A stretch of 64,000 bases of DNA from Phytohabitans aurantiacus (lineage in GTDB: Bacteria > Actinomycetota > Actinomycetes > Mycobacteriales > Micromonosporaceae), in contig NZ_BSDI01000018.1 of NCBI RefSeq assembly GCF_027923225.1, positions 1-64,000 of the forward strand, given 5' to 3'. Both the position numbers and the translations under genes were made by a program. The first letter of the stretch is position 1. Each line of letters starts with the position of its first letter. Below, piece by piece: positions 28,401 to 37,300 of the stretch. The notes below the pieces were generated by a model, which did no database searches, had not been told where the DNA came from, and worked only from the letters and a program-made list of their open reading frames with translations.

Positions 28401-28558
28401 CGAAGGCAGGCGCGGGTCTGGGCGCCGCGGTCGGAAGCGTCATTCCTGGCGTCGGCACGGCCGCTGGCGCGTTCGTCGGTGCCGTCGTGGGGACCGTAGC
28501 CGGCATCTACGCGAGTAAGGCCGCGACCGAGGCGATCGACAGTGTCTGGGAAGAGTAG
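22454..28558 (+). CDS. Giant secreted YD-repeat (RHS-type) protein, 2034 aa
   Basis: Exported polymorphic-toxin-like protein. A Sec signal peptide (about residues 1-35) is followed by an N-terminal beta region and a SpvB/TcdB-like segment (SLSPSAMWEVGLQSGDFNWS, NNQASWIGDGFDL). From about residue 1000 to 1700 there are many YD repeats (for example YDVLGRKTATYEG, YDLRGREIRVDD). The RHS hallmark core ends near residue 1765 (GYAYANNNPASLSDPDGL). The last 270 residues form a variable C-terminus: a Lys-rich stretch, three CxxPxQC modules, and a Gly/Ala-rich hydrophobic end (GVGTAAGAFVGAVVGTVAG) resembling a glycine zipper. No nuclease motif is recognisable and no small immunity gene follows. The start is the ATG after GGGGAGGGGATCGCGG; the frame is open upstream across the divergent regulator. 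Confidence 0.88.
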   Translation: MPAYRLTLWSRGAVAVGTALALVAGLCGVPAQAAEPKPHKARWSAAPEAKPVRGTAVRTRPRPADPAAAGALAKAPAVTWPKAGSAEVSLSGARTAAVRAGGLPVSIAPRAGGPRRVKVELLDRSAAEQAGVDGVLFRVRRTDGAAGAGPVAVDVDYSGFRHAFGGDYAARLTLVRLPACAASTPKRPECVAATPLRATNDVRAGRIRGDVTTADLTTADAVYAVTSSASGSAGSFKPTSLSPSAMWEVGLQSGDFNWSYPLEVPPAAGMEPSLALSYSSGAVDGRTTSTNNQASWIGDGFDLQPGFIERQYTTCGSDMDGGNNTTATTDLCYASANATVALPGVAGELVWDAGKRIWRAEEDDGWRVEQLFGANNGDNDGEHWRLTSPEGTQYFFGRVTAAKSAWTVPVFGNQAGEPCNAAAFATSWCQQAYRWMLDYVVDRHGDAMAYHYDTETNHYGRGGASGNATPYVRAGQITRIDYGLRDGQSEPAARVVFTAADRCIPGSPCQRSQPADWPDVPWDQQCDGGVCTGTSPVFFGTKRLAKVTTQVRDGGQLKDVDSWTLKHLYPVTNDTTGPSLWLESIVHTGHVGGQLSTPEVNFDGLLRDNRLEVVDGEPWMRKWRLVRINTETGGQIDITYSANCTAGTVPAADTNGRACFPVYWTPAGATQPRLDWFHKYLVTQVREIDRVGGSPDKFTSYEYAGDAAWHHDDAELVPDELKTWGQWRGYQTVKVRTGAPGGARTLVEHRFFRGMHGDKKLDGTTKADKLGGQDDLPVLRGFAHEEITYNGDGGPEIERELNEPVVIGPNAIRRRASGDLSAYTTEVKRNYTRTVLADGGYRETEEIHSYDAYGVHILTDDRGDLSTSDDDRCQRTSYTANKDDWLIGLPHRVETVSVACAATPNRPTDVISDVRVYYDGSDTLDAAPTKGDATRGEELSSWGANGAVYTTMGRKAYDAHGREIESYDALGNKETTAYTPAVGGPMTEVETTNALGHRSLTRVDPATGSPVLLVDADGKRSEMVYDALGRLVKAWGPGRSSAESPEVEFQYLLRNDGPSVITTRTLLNNGGYRSDRSLLDGLLRQRQTQSPAPGGGRLVADTIYDSHGRVVKTNSTYHNDDAPGTDLLVTADEDAPGQTVFVYDGVGRETAEIFRVKGIEKWRTTTTYGGNWTRENPPAGGTPTTEVFDAEGKVIELRQHKSGAAYDSTRYTYTPSGEPASVTDPAGNVWRHHYDLRGREIRVDDPDKGTATMTYDDEDRLLTTTDSRGRTVASAYDVLGRKTATYEGSTGGTQLTEQTYDSLRKGLPVASTRFVNGQAYRSEVTGYNDRGQVTGTAVTIPAAEGALAGRYTSTSTYNDVGQVTSVTQPGAGGLPDEILAYGYDELGQPISLTGAATYVEWTRYTPLGELAEYILGGVDGKRMQQSFEYETGTHRMTVSRARDELSETPAVERRFEYDPAGNLKKLVTAARDRQADTQCYDIDHLERLTEAWTATDDCAGGPSLDNLGGPAPYWHSYTFDKVGNRLTEKWHAAAGDTTRTYSYPMAGSPQPHTLLSVTSTGLGGSRTDSYGYDADGNTTSRPGQTLVWNSEGLLESVTAGSDTTSYLYDAEGERLIRREAGATTLYLGSTELRWDRGTGSVDGTRYYAFHDATVAIRTEAGLSWVFADHHGTGETVVDADTQAVSHRLHLPFGAPRGGTPATWPGDKGFVGGTKDATGLTHLGAREYDPLTGRFISVDPIINVDDPQQMHGYAYANNNPASLSDPDGLEPRPGHAKPKTKKPKAKVKKAKSTKPKSKPTPRCGNPRQCDGSNAKIAKDVKKMKARANKAAKRYCSTPSQCDNKDAKKVKARNAAAKRKCANPRQCDGSNAKIAKDVKKMKNRDAAEKLGKAADAATALGAGPSGAATYDETMDKWKKDWWASKHANTYRKDPGLNKPAVKWGGRGLGAVGAAMTFNSNVAGGDSLGKAAVKTGVDAATVWAGAKAGAGLGAAVGSVIPGVGTAAGAFVGAVVGTVAGIYASKAATEAIDSVWEE
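27857..28092 (+). repeat. Cysteine-lysine repeat modules in the YD protein C-terminus
   Basis: A 66-bp unit encoding C(G/A)NPRQCDGSNAKIAKDV plus KKMK occurs at 27857 and again at 28028, 171 bp apart and nearly identical in DNA. A shorter degenerate module (CSTPSQCDNKDAKKVK) lies between them. The near identity suggests recent internal duplication. Confidence 0.75.
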
Positions 28559-28609
28559 TCAGCGTCCGCGGATCGGGTTCCACTTCAGACAATCAGGCGG
28601 TGAGTGTTG

Positions 28610-31600
28610 ATGGGCAGGGTGACGGTGCGCGGGCGTATGTCGGCATTGGCTATTACGGTGCTGCTGTCGTTGGTAGCGACTCCCGTCGCGGCGCGGGCGG
28701 AGGAGCCGGACAGGTGGAAGGTGCCGCCATCGGGGGCGGAGCGGTCGGTGACGGGAAAGACCGCTCCGAAGGCACCACGTCCGGCGCTGGCGGTGGACAA
28801 GCAGGCGGCCGGGCGCGGGACGGCGGCTGCCTCGCTCACGGTACGGGCAACCGGGGCGGGGCAGCCGGCCGTGAAGGTGCTGCGGCGCACCGCCACCGTC
28901 ACCACGTTCCAGGTAGGACGGTCGGCGACGGTCGAGGTCGACTACTCGGGCCTGCGGCGGGCGTACGGCGGTGACTACGCGTCGCGGTTGCGGGTCGTCG
29001 ACCTGGGCACCGGCAAGGTGGTGCGGGCCAAGCACGACGCGGCGGCTGGGAAGCTGAGCGCGCCGGCAGTCGCGGGCACCACGTACGCGGTGACCGCCGG
29101 AACCGCCGGCAGCGCCGGCAGCTTCGCACCGACCTCGCTGGCGCCGTCGGCGACGTGGGCGGTGGGGATCCAGTCGGGCGACTTCTCGTGGAACTATCCG
29201 ATCCGGGTGCCGCCGGCACCAGGGCTCACCCCGGAGGTAGCCCTCTCATACGCGTCGAGTGTCGTGGATGGACGGACGGCGTCGACCAACAACCAGGCGT
29301 CCTGGATCGGTGAGGGATTCGGCTACGAGCCGGGATTCATCGAGCGTACCTACAAACCGTGTGCCGAGGACGGCCAGGCCGGCAAGGGTGACATGTGCTG
29401 GGACGGGCAGGCGGCGCACCTGATCCTGCCCGGGATAACGGGCGAACTTGTCTGGGACAGCTCCCGGGAGGTGTGGCGGGTCGCGAACGACGAGGGATGG
29501 CGCGTCGAGCTGCGCACCGGGGCCAGCAACGGCGACGATGACGGCGAGCACTGGGTCGTCACCGGGCCGGACGGCACCCAGTACTCGTTTGGGCGGGTCG
29601 GCGCGGCGAGGTCGACCTGGACGGTGCCGGTGTTCGGCGATGACAGCGGCGAACCGTGCCACGGGCCGGCGTTCGACACGTCGTGGTGCCAGCAGGCGTA
29701 CCGCTGGACGCTCGACACCGTCACCGACATCCACGGTGACCAGATCTCCTACCACTACGAGACCGAGACCAACCACTACGGCCGGTCCGGCACCGCGAGC
29801 AACGCCACCCCCTACGTGCGGGGCGGTTACCTCACACGGATCGACTATGGACAGCGCGCGGGCACCGAACCGGTGGCGCGGGTGCTCTTCACCAGCGCGC
29901 CGCGCTGCGTGCCGGGCTCGGTCTGCCAGGCGGCCCAGACCTCCGACTGGCCGGACACGCCGTGGGACCTGTCGTGCCCCGGTGGGAGCTGCGCGGCTGT
30001 CGGGCCCAGCTTCTGGGGCACCAAGCGGCTCGCGAAGATCACCACACAGGTGCGTACCGGTGCCGCGTTCACCGATGTGGACTCGTGGACGCTCGGTCAC
30101 ACCTTCCCGGCGACCGGCGACGACGCCACCCCGGCCCTCTGGCTGCGCTCGATCCTCCATACCGGACACGTCGGTGGTACGGCGCGCCTGCCGGAGGTGC
30201 TGCTCGACGGCCTGCGGCTGCCCAACCGGATCGGTACGGTCGACGGGCTCTCGCCGATGAACAAGTGGCGGCTGTCCCGGATCTACAGCGAGGCCGGCGG
30301 CCTGACCGAGGTCGGCTACCAGGCCGCGCAGTGTGACACCGCGACGCTGCCCCGGCAGGACGCGAACGCGCGCAGCTGCTTCCCTGCGTACTGGCTTCCG
30401 CAGGGCGCGACCAACCCCGAACTGGGCTGGTTCCACAAGTACGTGGTGCGCGAGGTGGCAGAGGTGGACCGGGTCGGCGGGGCGCCACGCGCGCTCACCC
30501 AGTACGAGTACGTCGACACCGGTCCCGCCTGGCGCTACGACGCCGCGGAGCTCGTGCCGGACCGGTTCAAGACGTGGGGGTCCTGGCGCGGCTTCCAGAA
30601 GGTGCGGGTGCGCACCGGCGCACCGAGCGGCCAGCAGACGCTCACCGAGCACCTGTTCATGCGCGGCATGCACGACGACCTGCTCCTCGACGGCTCCCGC
30701 CGGAGCGTCAGCATCGAGGACTCGCTGGGCATCCCGGTCCCGGACAAGCCCGGTTACGCCGGGTTCGCCCGCGAGACGATCGTCCGGGATGGAGTGACCG
30801 GCGCGGAGATCTCGGCGGAGTTCCAGGAGCCGTGGCTGTCCGACCCGACGGCGGTCCGCGACCGCGACAGCGGCCCGCTGGAGGCCCGCATCCTGAAGGT
30901 GGACACGGTGCAGACCCGCACCGTCCTCGCCGGCGGCGGCGTGCGGCTGTCGAAGACCACCACGAAGCACGACGGCTACGGCAGTGTGACCGAGGTTCAC
31001 GACCACGGCGACGTGGCGGTGGCCGGCGACGACCTGTGCACCACGACGTCGTACACGCGCAACACCACCGCCTGGCTGGTTCACCTGCCGAACCGCGTGC
31101 GCACCGCGGCGGTGCCGTGCGGCACCGACCCGGCGCCGGCCGACGTGGTCTCCGACGAGCGCACCTACTACGACGGCAGCGGCACCATCGACGCGGCGCC
31201 GGTGAAGGGCGACGTCACCAGGACCGAGAAACTGTCCTCTTGGGAGGGTGACGAGCCGCGGTATGTCACCACGACCCGGGCGGCGTACGACCAGCACGGG
31301 CGGATCGTCGAGTCGTTCGACGCGCTCGACGCGAAGACCACCACCGCGTACGAGCCGGCGACCGGCGGCCCGGTGACGAAGGTGACAGTCACCAACCCGC
31401 TCGGCCACACGGGCGTCACCGAGCTGGACGCCGCCCGTGGAGGCGTCCTGGCAACGGTCGACGCCAACGACCGCCGCGGCACGCGCACCTACGACCCGCT
31501 CGGGCGGCTCACCGCCGCCTGGCAGCCTGGGCGTGCGGCCAACCAACCGCCGTCGGTGCGGCACGAGTACCTGCTCCGGTCCGACGAGCCGTCCGTGGTG

Positions 31601-34312
31601 ACCACCCACCGGTTACTCGGCAACGGCGCCTACGTCACCAGCCACGCGTTCTACGACGGATTGCTGCGCGAGCGGCAGACCCAGAGGCCGGCGCCGAACG
31701 GCGGCCGGATCGTCACCGACACGCACTACGACGCACACGGCCGGGTCGCCCGCACCAACGCCGACTACCACAATGACAGCGCCGTGAGCACGTCGCTGCT
31801 CGTGGTCGACCACGCGGCGGTACCTTCGCAGGAGGTCGTCGAGTACGACGGCGCGGGCCGGAAGAGCGCCGCGATCCTCCGCTCGTTCGGCACGGAGGTG
31901 CACCGCACCACCTACACCTACGGCGGTGACCGGATCAGCGAGGATCCGCCCGCCGGTGGTACGCCGACGACGCGGATCACCGACGTGCGAGGACGCGTCG
32001 TCGAGCTGCGACAGTACACAGGGGACGGTCCGAGCGGCGCGCACCTCGCGACGAAGTACGGCTACACCAAGGCGGGCAGGCGTTCCTCGGTGACCGATCC
32101 CGCCGGCAACGTGTGGCGCTTCGGATACGACGTGCGTGGCAGGCAGGTGCGGGTGGAGGATCCGGACAAGGGCACCGCCACCATGACCTACGACGGCAAG
32201 GACCGCCTCGCCACGGTCACCGACGCGCGGGGCGCCACGATCGCGTACACCTACGACGTGCTCGACCGGCGAACCGGGACCTTCGAGGGATCGCCGAGCG
32301 GCAAGCGCCTGGCGGAGTGGACGTTCGACACGGCGCAAGGTGGCATCGGTGAGCCCGCCGCGGCGATCCGGCACGCCGATGGCGCCGCGTACCGCACCGA
32401 GACGCTCGGCTACGACCCGCACGGGTGGCCCACCGGCACCGCCGTGACGATTCCCAGTCGCGAGGCCGGCCTGGCCGGCCGGTACGAGTCCACAGTGGAG
32501 TACGACCAGGTCGGCGGGGTCGTGGCGACGGAGTTGCCAGCGGTCGGGGGCCTGCCCGAAGAGCGGATCCTGACTGGCTACGACGGCCTGGGCCGGGTCA
32601 GCACCGTGGGCTCCGAGGTGACGCAGTACGTGGCGGAGACCGCATACACGGAGGTCGGCCAGCTGCGGGCCCGCATTCTCGACGGCCGGGTGATGCGCCA
32701 GTACTCCTACGAGGAGAGCACCGGTCGGCTCACCGGAGTGCGGACGGTACTGGACACCGGCGCGGTCGCGGTCGACCTCGGGATCCGCTACGACCCGGCC
32801 GGTAACGTCGTGGCCAGCGCCGAGGCCGCCTCCGGCGACACGCAGTGCTTCGGGCACGACTCGTTGCGGCGGCTGGTGGAGGCATGGACCGCCACTGACA
32901 ACTGCGCGGCCGCGCCGAGCCTGGCCGTGCTCGGCGGGCCGGCGCCGTACTGGCACTCCTACCGGTACGACGGTGGTGGCAACCGCACCCGCGAGACATG
33001 GCACGCGGCCGGCGGTGACACGGTTCGCGACTACGCCTACCCGCCCGCCGGTGGGGCCGGTCCGCACCGCCTCCAGAGCGTGACCACCGGGTCCAGTGTG
33101 GACCGGTACGGGTACGACGCGGCCGGAAACACGGTGGCGCGGCCGGGGCAGACCCTGACCTGGACCGCGGAAGGCCGGTTCGCCGGGGTGGACGCGGGCG
33201 GCGACGTTACGACGTTCGAGTATGGCGCGGACGGCGAGCGGCTGATCCGGCGCGACCCGGAGGGCCGGACGCTGTACCTGGGCGACACCGAGCTGCGCCT
33301 GGACTCGGCCACCGGCGCCGTCACCGGCACCCGCTACTACACCGTGGACGGTGACACGATCGCCGTACGCACCGGTTCGGGCCTGTCGTGGCTCGCCGAC
33401 GACCACGCCGGTACGGCGGGCGCGGCGATCGACGCCGGCAACCTCGACGTCACCGTCCGGCGGCGGCTGCCCTACGGCGCTCCGCGCGGCGGTACGGCGG
33501 CCGGCTGGCCGGGGGAGCGGGGTTTCGTGGGCGGCACCGCCGATGGCAGTACTGGCCTGACGCACGTCGGCGCGCGCGACTACGATCCGCACGCGGGCGC
33601 GTTCATCTCGGTCGACCCGATTCTCGACACCGAGTCGCCGCAGCAACTGCACGGCTACGCGTACGCCGGCAACTCACCTGTCACCTACGCCGACCCGACC
33701 GGCCTGACCGCCCACCTCGCGCTGGTGTCGGCGCCGCCGATCGACTGGGACGGCGCGGTCACGGGGTTCCGGCTGTTCGGCTCCCCGGAACGCGAAGCGC
33801 TGTCCACACCGGACGTGACCCGGGTACTGCCCGGCGCGCGCGGCAACCCCAACCTCAACGCCACGATCAACAATGTCTTCGGCGTGCGGAAGTGGTCGCC
33901 GAAGGTCCCGCCGGGATACACGCAGCCGCCGGAGAGCCCGCCCTCGCAACCAGGACGCCCGGTCCCGCTTCCGAACATCCCGACGACGCCCAGCACCGGC
34001 TCGTCCGGATACGACATCCATGACCCGGGCGACGGCACCTGGCTGGTGAACTGCCGCACGGAGGGCCCGGTGCGTACCTGCACCTACACGCCTGTGAAGT
34101 CGCCCAGCGGTTACGGGGGCTACAAGCCGTACTACGACACGAGCGACTACGAAGAAGGCTCCTATCTCGAAGACCTGCACGGCGACTACGTGGAGTATCG
34201 CGACGAGTGGGAGTACGACCAGTGCACGTCGTGGAATCCGTGTAACACCAAGCCCGGGAAGGTCGAGGGATACAGCCCGCCCGGCCTGTACGGCAAAAAG
34301 AAGAAGAAGTAG
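28610..34312 (+). CDS. Giant secreted YD-repeat (RHS-type) protein, 1900 aa
   Basis: Paralogue of the preceding gene, sharing the layout and long identical blocks (NNQASWIG, QAYRWTLD/MLD, WHSYxxDxxGNR, PGQTLxWxxEG). Signal peptide near residues 1-32 (SALAITVLLSLVATPVAARA). The YD-repeat core ends at about residue 1700 (GYAYAGNSPVTYADPTGL). The C-terminal 200 residues differ completely from the first paralogue: a Pro-rich spacer, then a Tyr/Asp-rich region with four cysteines, ending GKKKKK. No toxin motif is recognised. It starts 51 bp after the previous stop and ends 13 bp before the next gene, so the three giants likely form one operon. An upstream GTG adds two residues. Confidence 0.88.
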   Translation: MGRVTVRGRMSALAITVLLSLVATPVAARAEEPDRWKVPPSGAERSVTGKTAPKAPRPALAVDKQAAGRGTAAASLTVRATGAGQPAVKVLRRTATVTTFQVGRSATVEVDYSGLRRAYGGDYASRLRVVDLGTGKVVRAKHDAAAGKLSAPAVAGTTYAVTAGTAGSAGSFAPTSLAPSATWAVGIQSGDFSWNYPIRVPPAPGLTPEVALSYASSVVDGRTASTNNQASWIGEGFGYEPGFIERTYKPCAEDGQAGKGDMCWDGQAAHLILPGITGELVWDSSREVWRVANDEGWRVELRTGASNGDDDGEHWVVTGPDGTQYSFGRVGAARSTWTVPVFGDDSGEPCHGPAFDTSWCQQAYRWTLDTVTDIHGDQISYHYETETNHYGRSGTASNATPYVRGGYLTRIDYGQRAGTEPVARVLFTSAPRCVPGSVCQAAQTSDWPDTPWDLSCPGGSCAAVGPSFWGTKRLAKITTQVRTGAAFTDVDSWTLGHTFPATGDDATPALWLRSILHTGHVGGTARLPEVLLDGLRLPNRIGTVDGLSPMNKWRLSRIYSEAGGLTEVGYQAAQCDTATLPRQDANARSCFPAYWLPQGATNPELGWFHKYVVREVAEVDRVGGAPRALTQYEYVDTGPAWRYDAAELVPDRFKTWGSWRGFQKVRVRTGAPSGQQTLTEHLFMRGMHDDLLLDGSRRSVSIEDSLGIPVPDKPGYAGFARETIVRDGVTGAEISAEFQEPWLSDPTAVRDRDSGPLEARILKVDTVQTRTVLAGGGVRLSKTTTKHDGYGSVTEVHDHGDVAVAGDDLCTTTSYTRNTTAWLVHLPNRVRTAAVPCGTDPAPADVVSDERTYYDGSGTIDAAPVKGDVTRTEKLSSWEGDEPRYVTTTRAAYDQHGRIVESFDALDAKTTTAYEPATGGPVTKVTVTNPLGHTGVTELDAARGGVLATVDANDRRGTRTYDPLGRLTAAWQPGRAANQPPSVRHEYLLRSDEPSVVTTHRLLGNGAYVTSHAFYDGLLRERQTQRPAPNGGRIVTDTHYDAHGRVARTNADYHNDSAVSTSLLVVDHAAVPSQEVVEYDGAGRKSAAILRSFGTEVHRTTYTYGGDRISEDPPAGGTPTTRITDVRGRVVELRQYTGDGPSGAHLATKYGYTKAGRRSSVTDPAGNVWRFGYDVRGRQVRVEDPDKGTATMTYDGKDRLATVTDARGATIAYTYDVLDRRTGTFEGSPSGKRLAEWTFDTAQGGIGEPAAAIRHADGAAYRTETLGYDPHGWPTGTAVTIPSREAGLAGRYESTVEYDQVGGVVATELPAVGGLPEERILTGYDGLGRVSTVGSEVTQYVAETAYTEVGQLRARILDGRVMRQYSYEESTGRLTGVRTVLDTGAVAVDLGIRYDPAGNVVASAEAASGDTQCFGHDSLRRLVEAWTATDNCAAAPSLAVLGGPAPYWHSYRYDGGGNRTRETWHAAGGDTVRDYAYPPAGGAGPHRLQSVTTGSSVDRYGYDAAGNTVARPGQTLTWTAEGRFAGVDAGGDVTTFEYGADGERLIRRDPEGRTLYLGDTELRLDSATGAVTGTRYYTVDGDTIAVRTGSGLSWLADDHAGTAGAAIDAGNLDVTVRRRLPYGAPRGGTAAGWPGERGFVGGTADGSTGLTHVGARDYDPHAGAFISVDPILDTESPQQLHGYAYAGNSPVTYADPTGLTAHLALVSAPPIDWDGAVTGFRLFGSPEREALSTPDVTRVLPGARGNPNLNATINNVFGVRKWSPKVPPGYTQPPESPPSQPGRPVPLPNIPTTPSTGSSGYDIHDPGDGTWLVNCRTEGPVRTCTYTPVKSPSGYGGYKPYYDTSDYEEGSYLEDLHGDYVEYRDEWEYDQCTSWNPCNTKPGKVEGYSPPGLYGKKKKK

Positions 34313-34325
34313 GGCGGTACGGGTG

Positions 34326-37300
34326 ATGCCTTCGACCGGACGTGCCGCGCTGCTGGCGACGGTACTGCTGCTGACGTCCCTGAACGCGATGGTGCCGGGC
34401 CTTGTCGAGGCCGGCCCGCCACCGGCGCCGCGCCCCCTCCCCGCGGAGGGCGAGGCGTCGGCGGAGGCACGGCGGACCGGCCGTCCGGTCGATGTCGACG
34501 CGCTGGGCACGGCGGACACGACGGTTGTCGCCAACCCCGACGGCACCTTCACCGCCACGGTGCACAACCAGCCGGTCCGCGCGAAGACCGCGACCGGCTG
34601 GGTGCCCATCGACACCACGCTGGTCGCCCGTGCCGACGGCACGGTCGGTCCGAAGGTGTCGGAGGTCCCGGTACGGTTCTCCGGCGGCGGTGCGACCGTG
34701 CCGCTGGCCCGCAGCCGGGGTGACGCGGGGGACTTCGGCCTTGACTGGGCGGGGCGGCTGCCGAAGCCCAGGCTCGCCGGCAGCACCGCCACGTACCCCG
34801 AGATCCTCCCCGGGGTGGACCTGAGGTTGACGGCCACCGCCACCGGGTTCGCCGAGTCGCTGGTGGTGCGCGACGCCGCTGCGGCCCGTAACCCCAAGCT
34901 GCGGACGTTGCGGTTCGGCCTGCACACCACCGGGCCGGCTACCCCGCGGATGGCCAAGGGGTGGAAGGTCTCCGGAGACTCGCTCACCGTCCAGCCCGAC
35001 GCGAAGGTGGCCGCGGACCCCGACACCACGTATCCGCTCACATTGGACGGTCCGGCGTGGGGGGAGAAGCTGCACTGGATGCTGCTGTCGCACGATCCGA
35101 CTACCGGCGCCAAGGCGGCGTACTGGGATTCGTCGCAGTACATCGCGAAGGTCGGCCGAGTGCGCGGCGAGAACACCCGATGGCGGTCGTACTTCGAGAT
35201 GAACACCTCGCCGATCGCCGGCAAGCACGTGCTCAAGGCACAGCTCAAGATCTACGAGTGGTGGGCCGAGTCGTGTACCCCGCAACCGGTCGAGCTGTGG
35301 CACATCGGTGCGATCGGTCCGACCACCACCTGGGGCGACGCCACCCCGTTCCACCGCAAGGCGGCCGAGATCTCCACCGCGCGGGGGTACGACGCGTCGT
35401 GCGAGCCCGCGATGGTCGGTTTCGACGTCACCGACCTGATGGCGGAGGCGGCGAACGGCCAATGGCCGACCACGACGGTGGCGCTCAAGGCGCGCGAGGA
35501 CAACGACTCGTACGCGGCGAAGGAGTTTCTCTACCGCACGGTGCCCGAACTGAACGTGGGACCCACCGTGCTGGCCATCACCTGGGACAACGTCAACACC
35601 ATCCCGAACCGGGCCACCGACCTGAAGGTCAACGGGCTGGCGTGTACCGACGCGGGTATCGCCATGGCAGACGCCACTCCGCGCCTCTCCGCCGCGATCA
35701 GCGACCCCGACCCGGAGAACGTGCGCGCCGTGTTTCGCTGGTGGGAGGAGACCGGCGGCCCGCCCACGGAGGTAGCCAGCGCCGTCACGGAGTTCAGCGG
35801 TCCCGACGTCGCCAAGGTGGACGTGCCCGACGACCGGCCGCTGCGCAACGGCGCGACCTACCTCTTCGGGGTGACCGTGGAGGACGAACGGGGTGACGCC
35901 AGCGACGGCCGGCCCTGGTGCCGGTTCACCGTGGACACCAGCGCGCCCGCGGCGGCCCCGACGGTCTCCTCGGCGGAGTTTCCCGCGTCTCCGGCGACCG
36001 GCCCGCTGCTGTATACCGCGGGTCGCTTCACGTTCGACGCCGGCGGCGATCCGGACGTCGTGGCGTTCAAGTACGGGATCGGCCGCGCGCCGGTGGCCGA
36101 TACACCAATCGCCGCCGACGCGCCCGGCGGGCGCGCGACGGTCTCCTACACCGCGGACACCGCGTCGACGAGCTTCTCGTCCTCGTCCGTGGTGGTGCAG
36201 GCCGTCGACCGGGCCAAAAACGTGGGGCCGAAGCGGGAGTACGTGTTCAAGGTATCGCCGATCGTCACCGCGACGACCGTGCACGGGTACTGGAAGGCGG
36301 ACTCCGTCTCCGGGGGGAGGCTGTTGGACGACAAGGCGAAGTACCCCGCGACGATCTCCGGCACGATGACCTCCACAAGGGACCGTGTATCGAACGCCAC
36401 CGGCGCGGTGCGACTCGACGGCGTCGCCTCGTACGCCGCCACGACCGTGCCAGTCGCGCCCAAGACGGCGCAGGACACGTTCGGGAGCTTCACCGTCATG
36501 GCGTGGGTGCGGCTGGACAAGGCCGGCGACCACGCCACGGTGCTGAGCCAGGACGGCGAGACCGACAGCGGGTTCGCGCTGAAATACACCGCGCTGCCGC
36601 GGGCGTGGCAGTTCTCTATGGAGGGTGTCGCGCACGCGGACTCCGTCGCCGTCCCGCAGACCGGTCTCTGGACGCACCTGGCCGGTGTCTACGACCATCA
36701 AGCCGGCAAGCTCCACATCTACGTCAACGGGCGGCTGAGCGGCGAGGCGAGCCACACCAGCACCTGGTACGCGGCCGGCCCCACCGTGCTCGGCCGCGCC
36801 AAGTACAACGGGGTGCTCGATGACTTCTGGCCCGGAGACCTCGACGAACTGCAGATCTACCCGTGGGCGGCGTCGGCTTTCGAGGTGCGGCATCGGATGG
36901 GCGGCGCGGCGTTGGGGCCGGACGCGAGCTGGCCGCTCGACGAGGGCACCGGGCAGACCAGCGCCGACCTTTCATCGAATGGTCACACCCTCCTGCTGTC
37001 GTCGGGCACGTCGTGGGTGACGCCCGGCCGCACCGGCATCGGGAGCGCGCTGCGCCTGGACGGCAAGGGCGGGCACGCGTACGCCGGTGGACCGGTGGCC
37101 GCCCGGAGCGCCGAGGGCACATTCGACAGCTTCACGGTGATGGCCTGGGTCAAGCTCGGTGAGATGGACACCTGGGCGAGCGCCGTGAGCCAGGACGGCC
37201 AGCGGGACAGCGGATTCAGCCTCGGATTCTCCAGCTATCCGCGCGGCTGGAGCTTTGGCATGAACCCCGTGGACGCGGATGGCGGCGGCGCACCGGGCTA

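Noticed and set aside
22454..34312. Classic RHS toxin-immunity pairs
   Set aside because: Neither variable C-terminus is followed by a small immunity-like gene and no toxin motif could be recognised, so this was not called.
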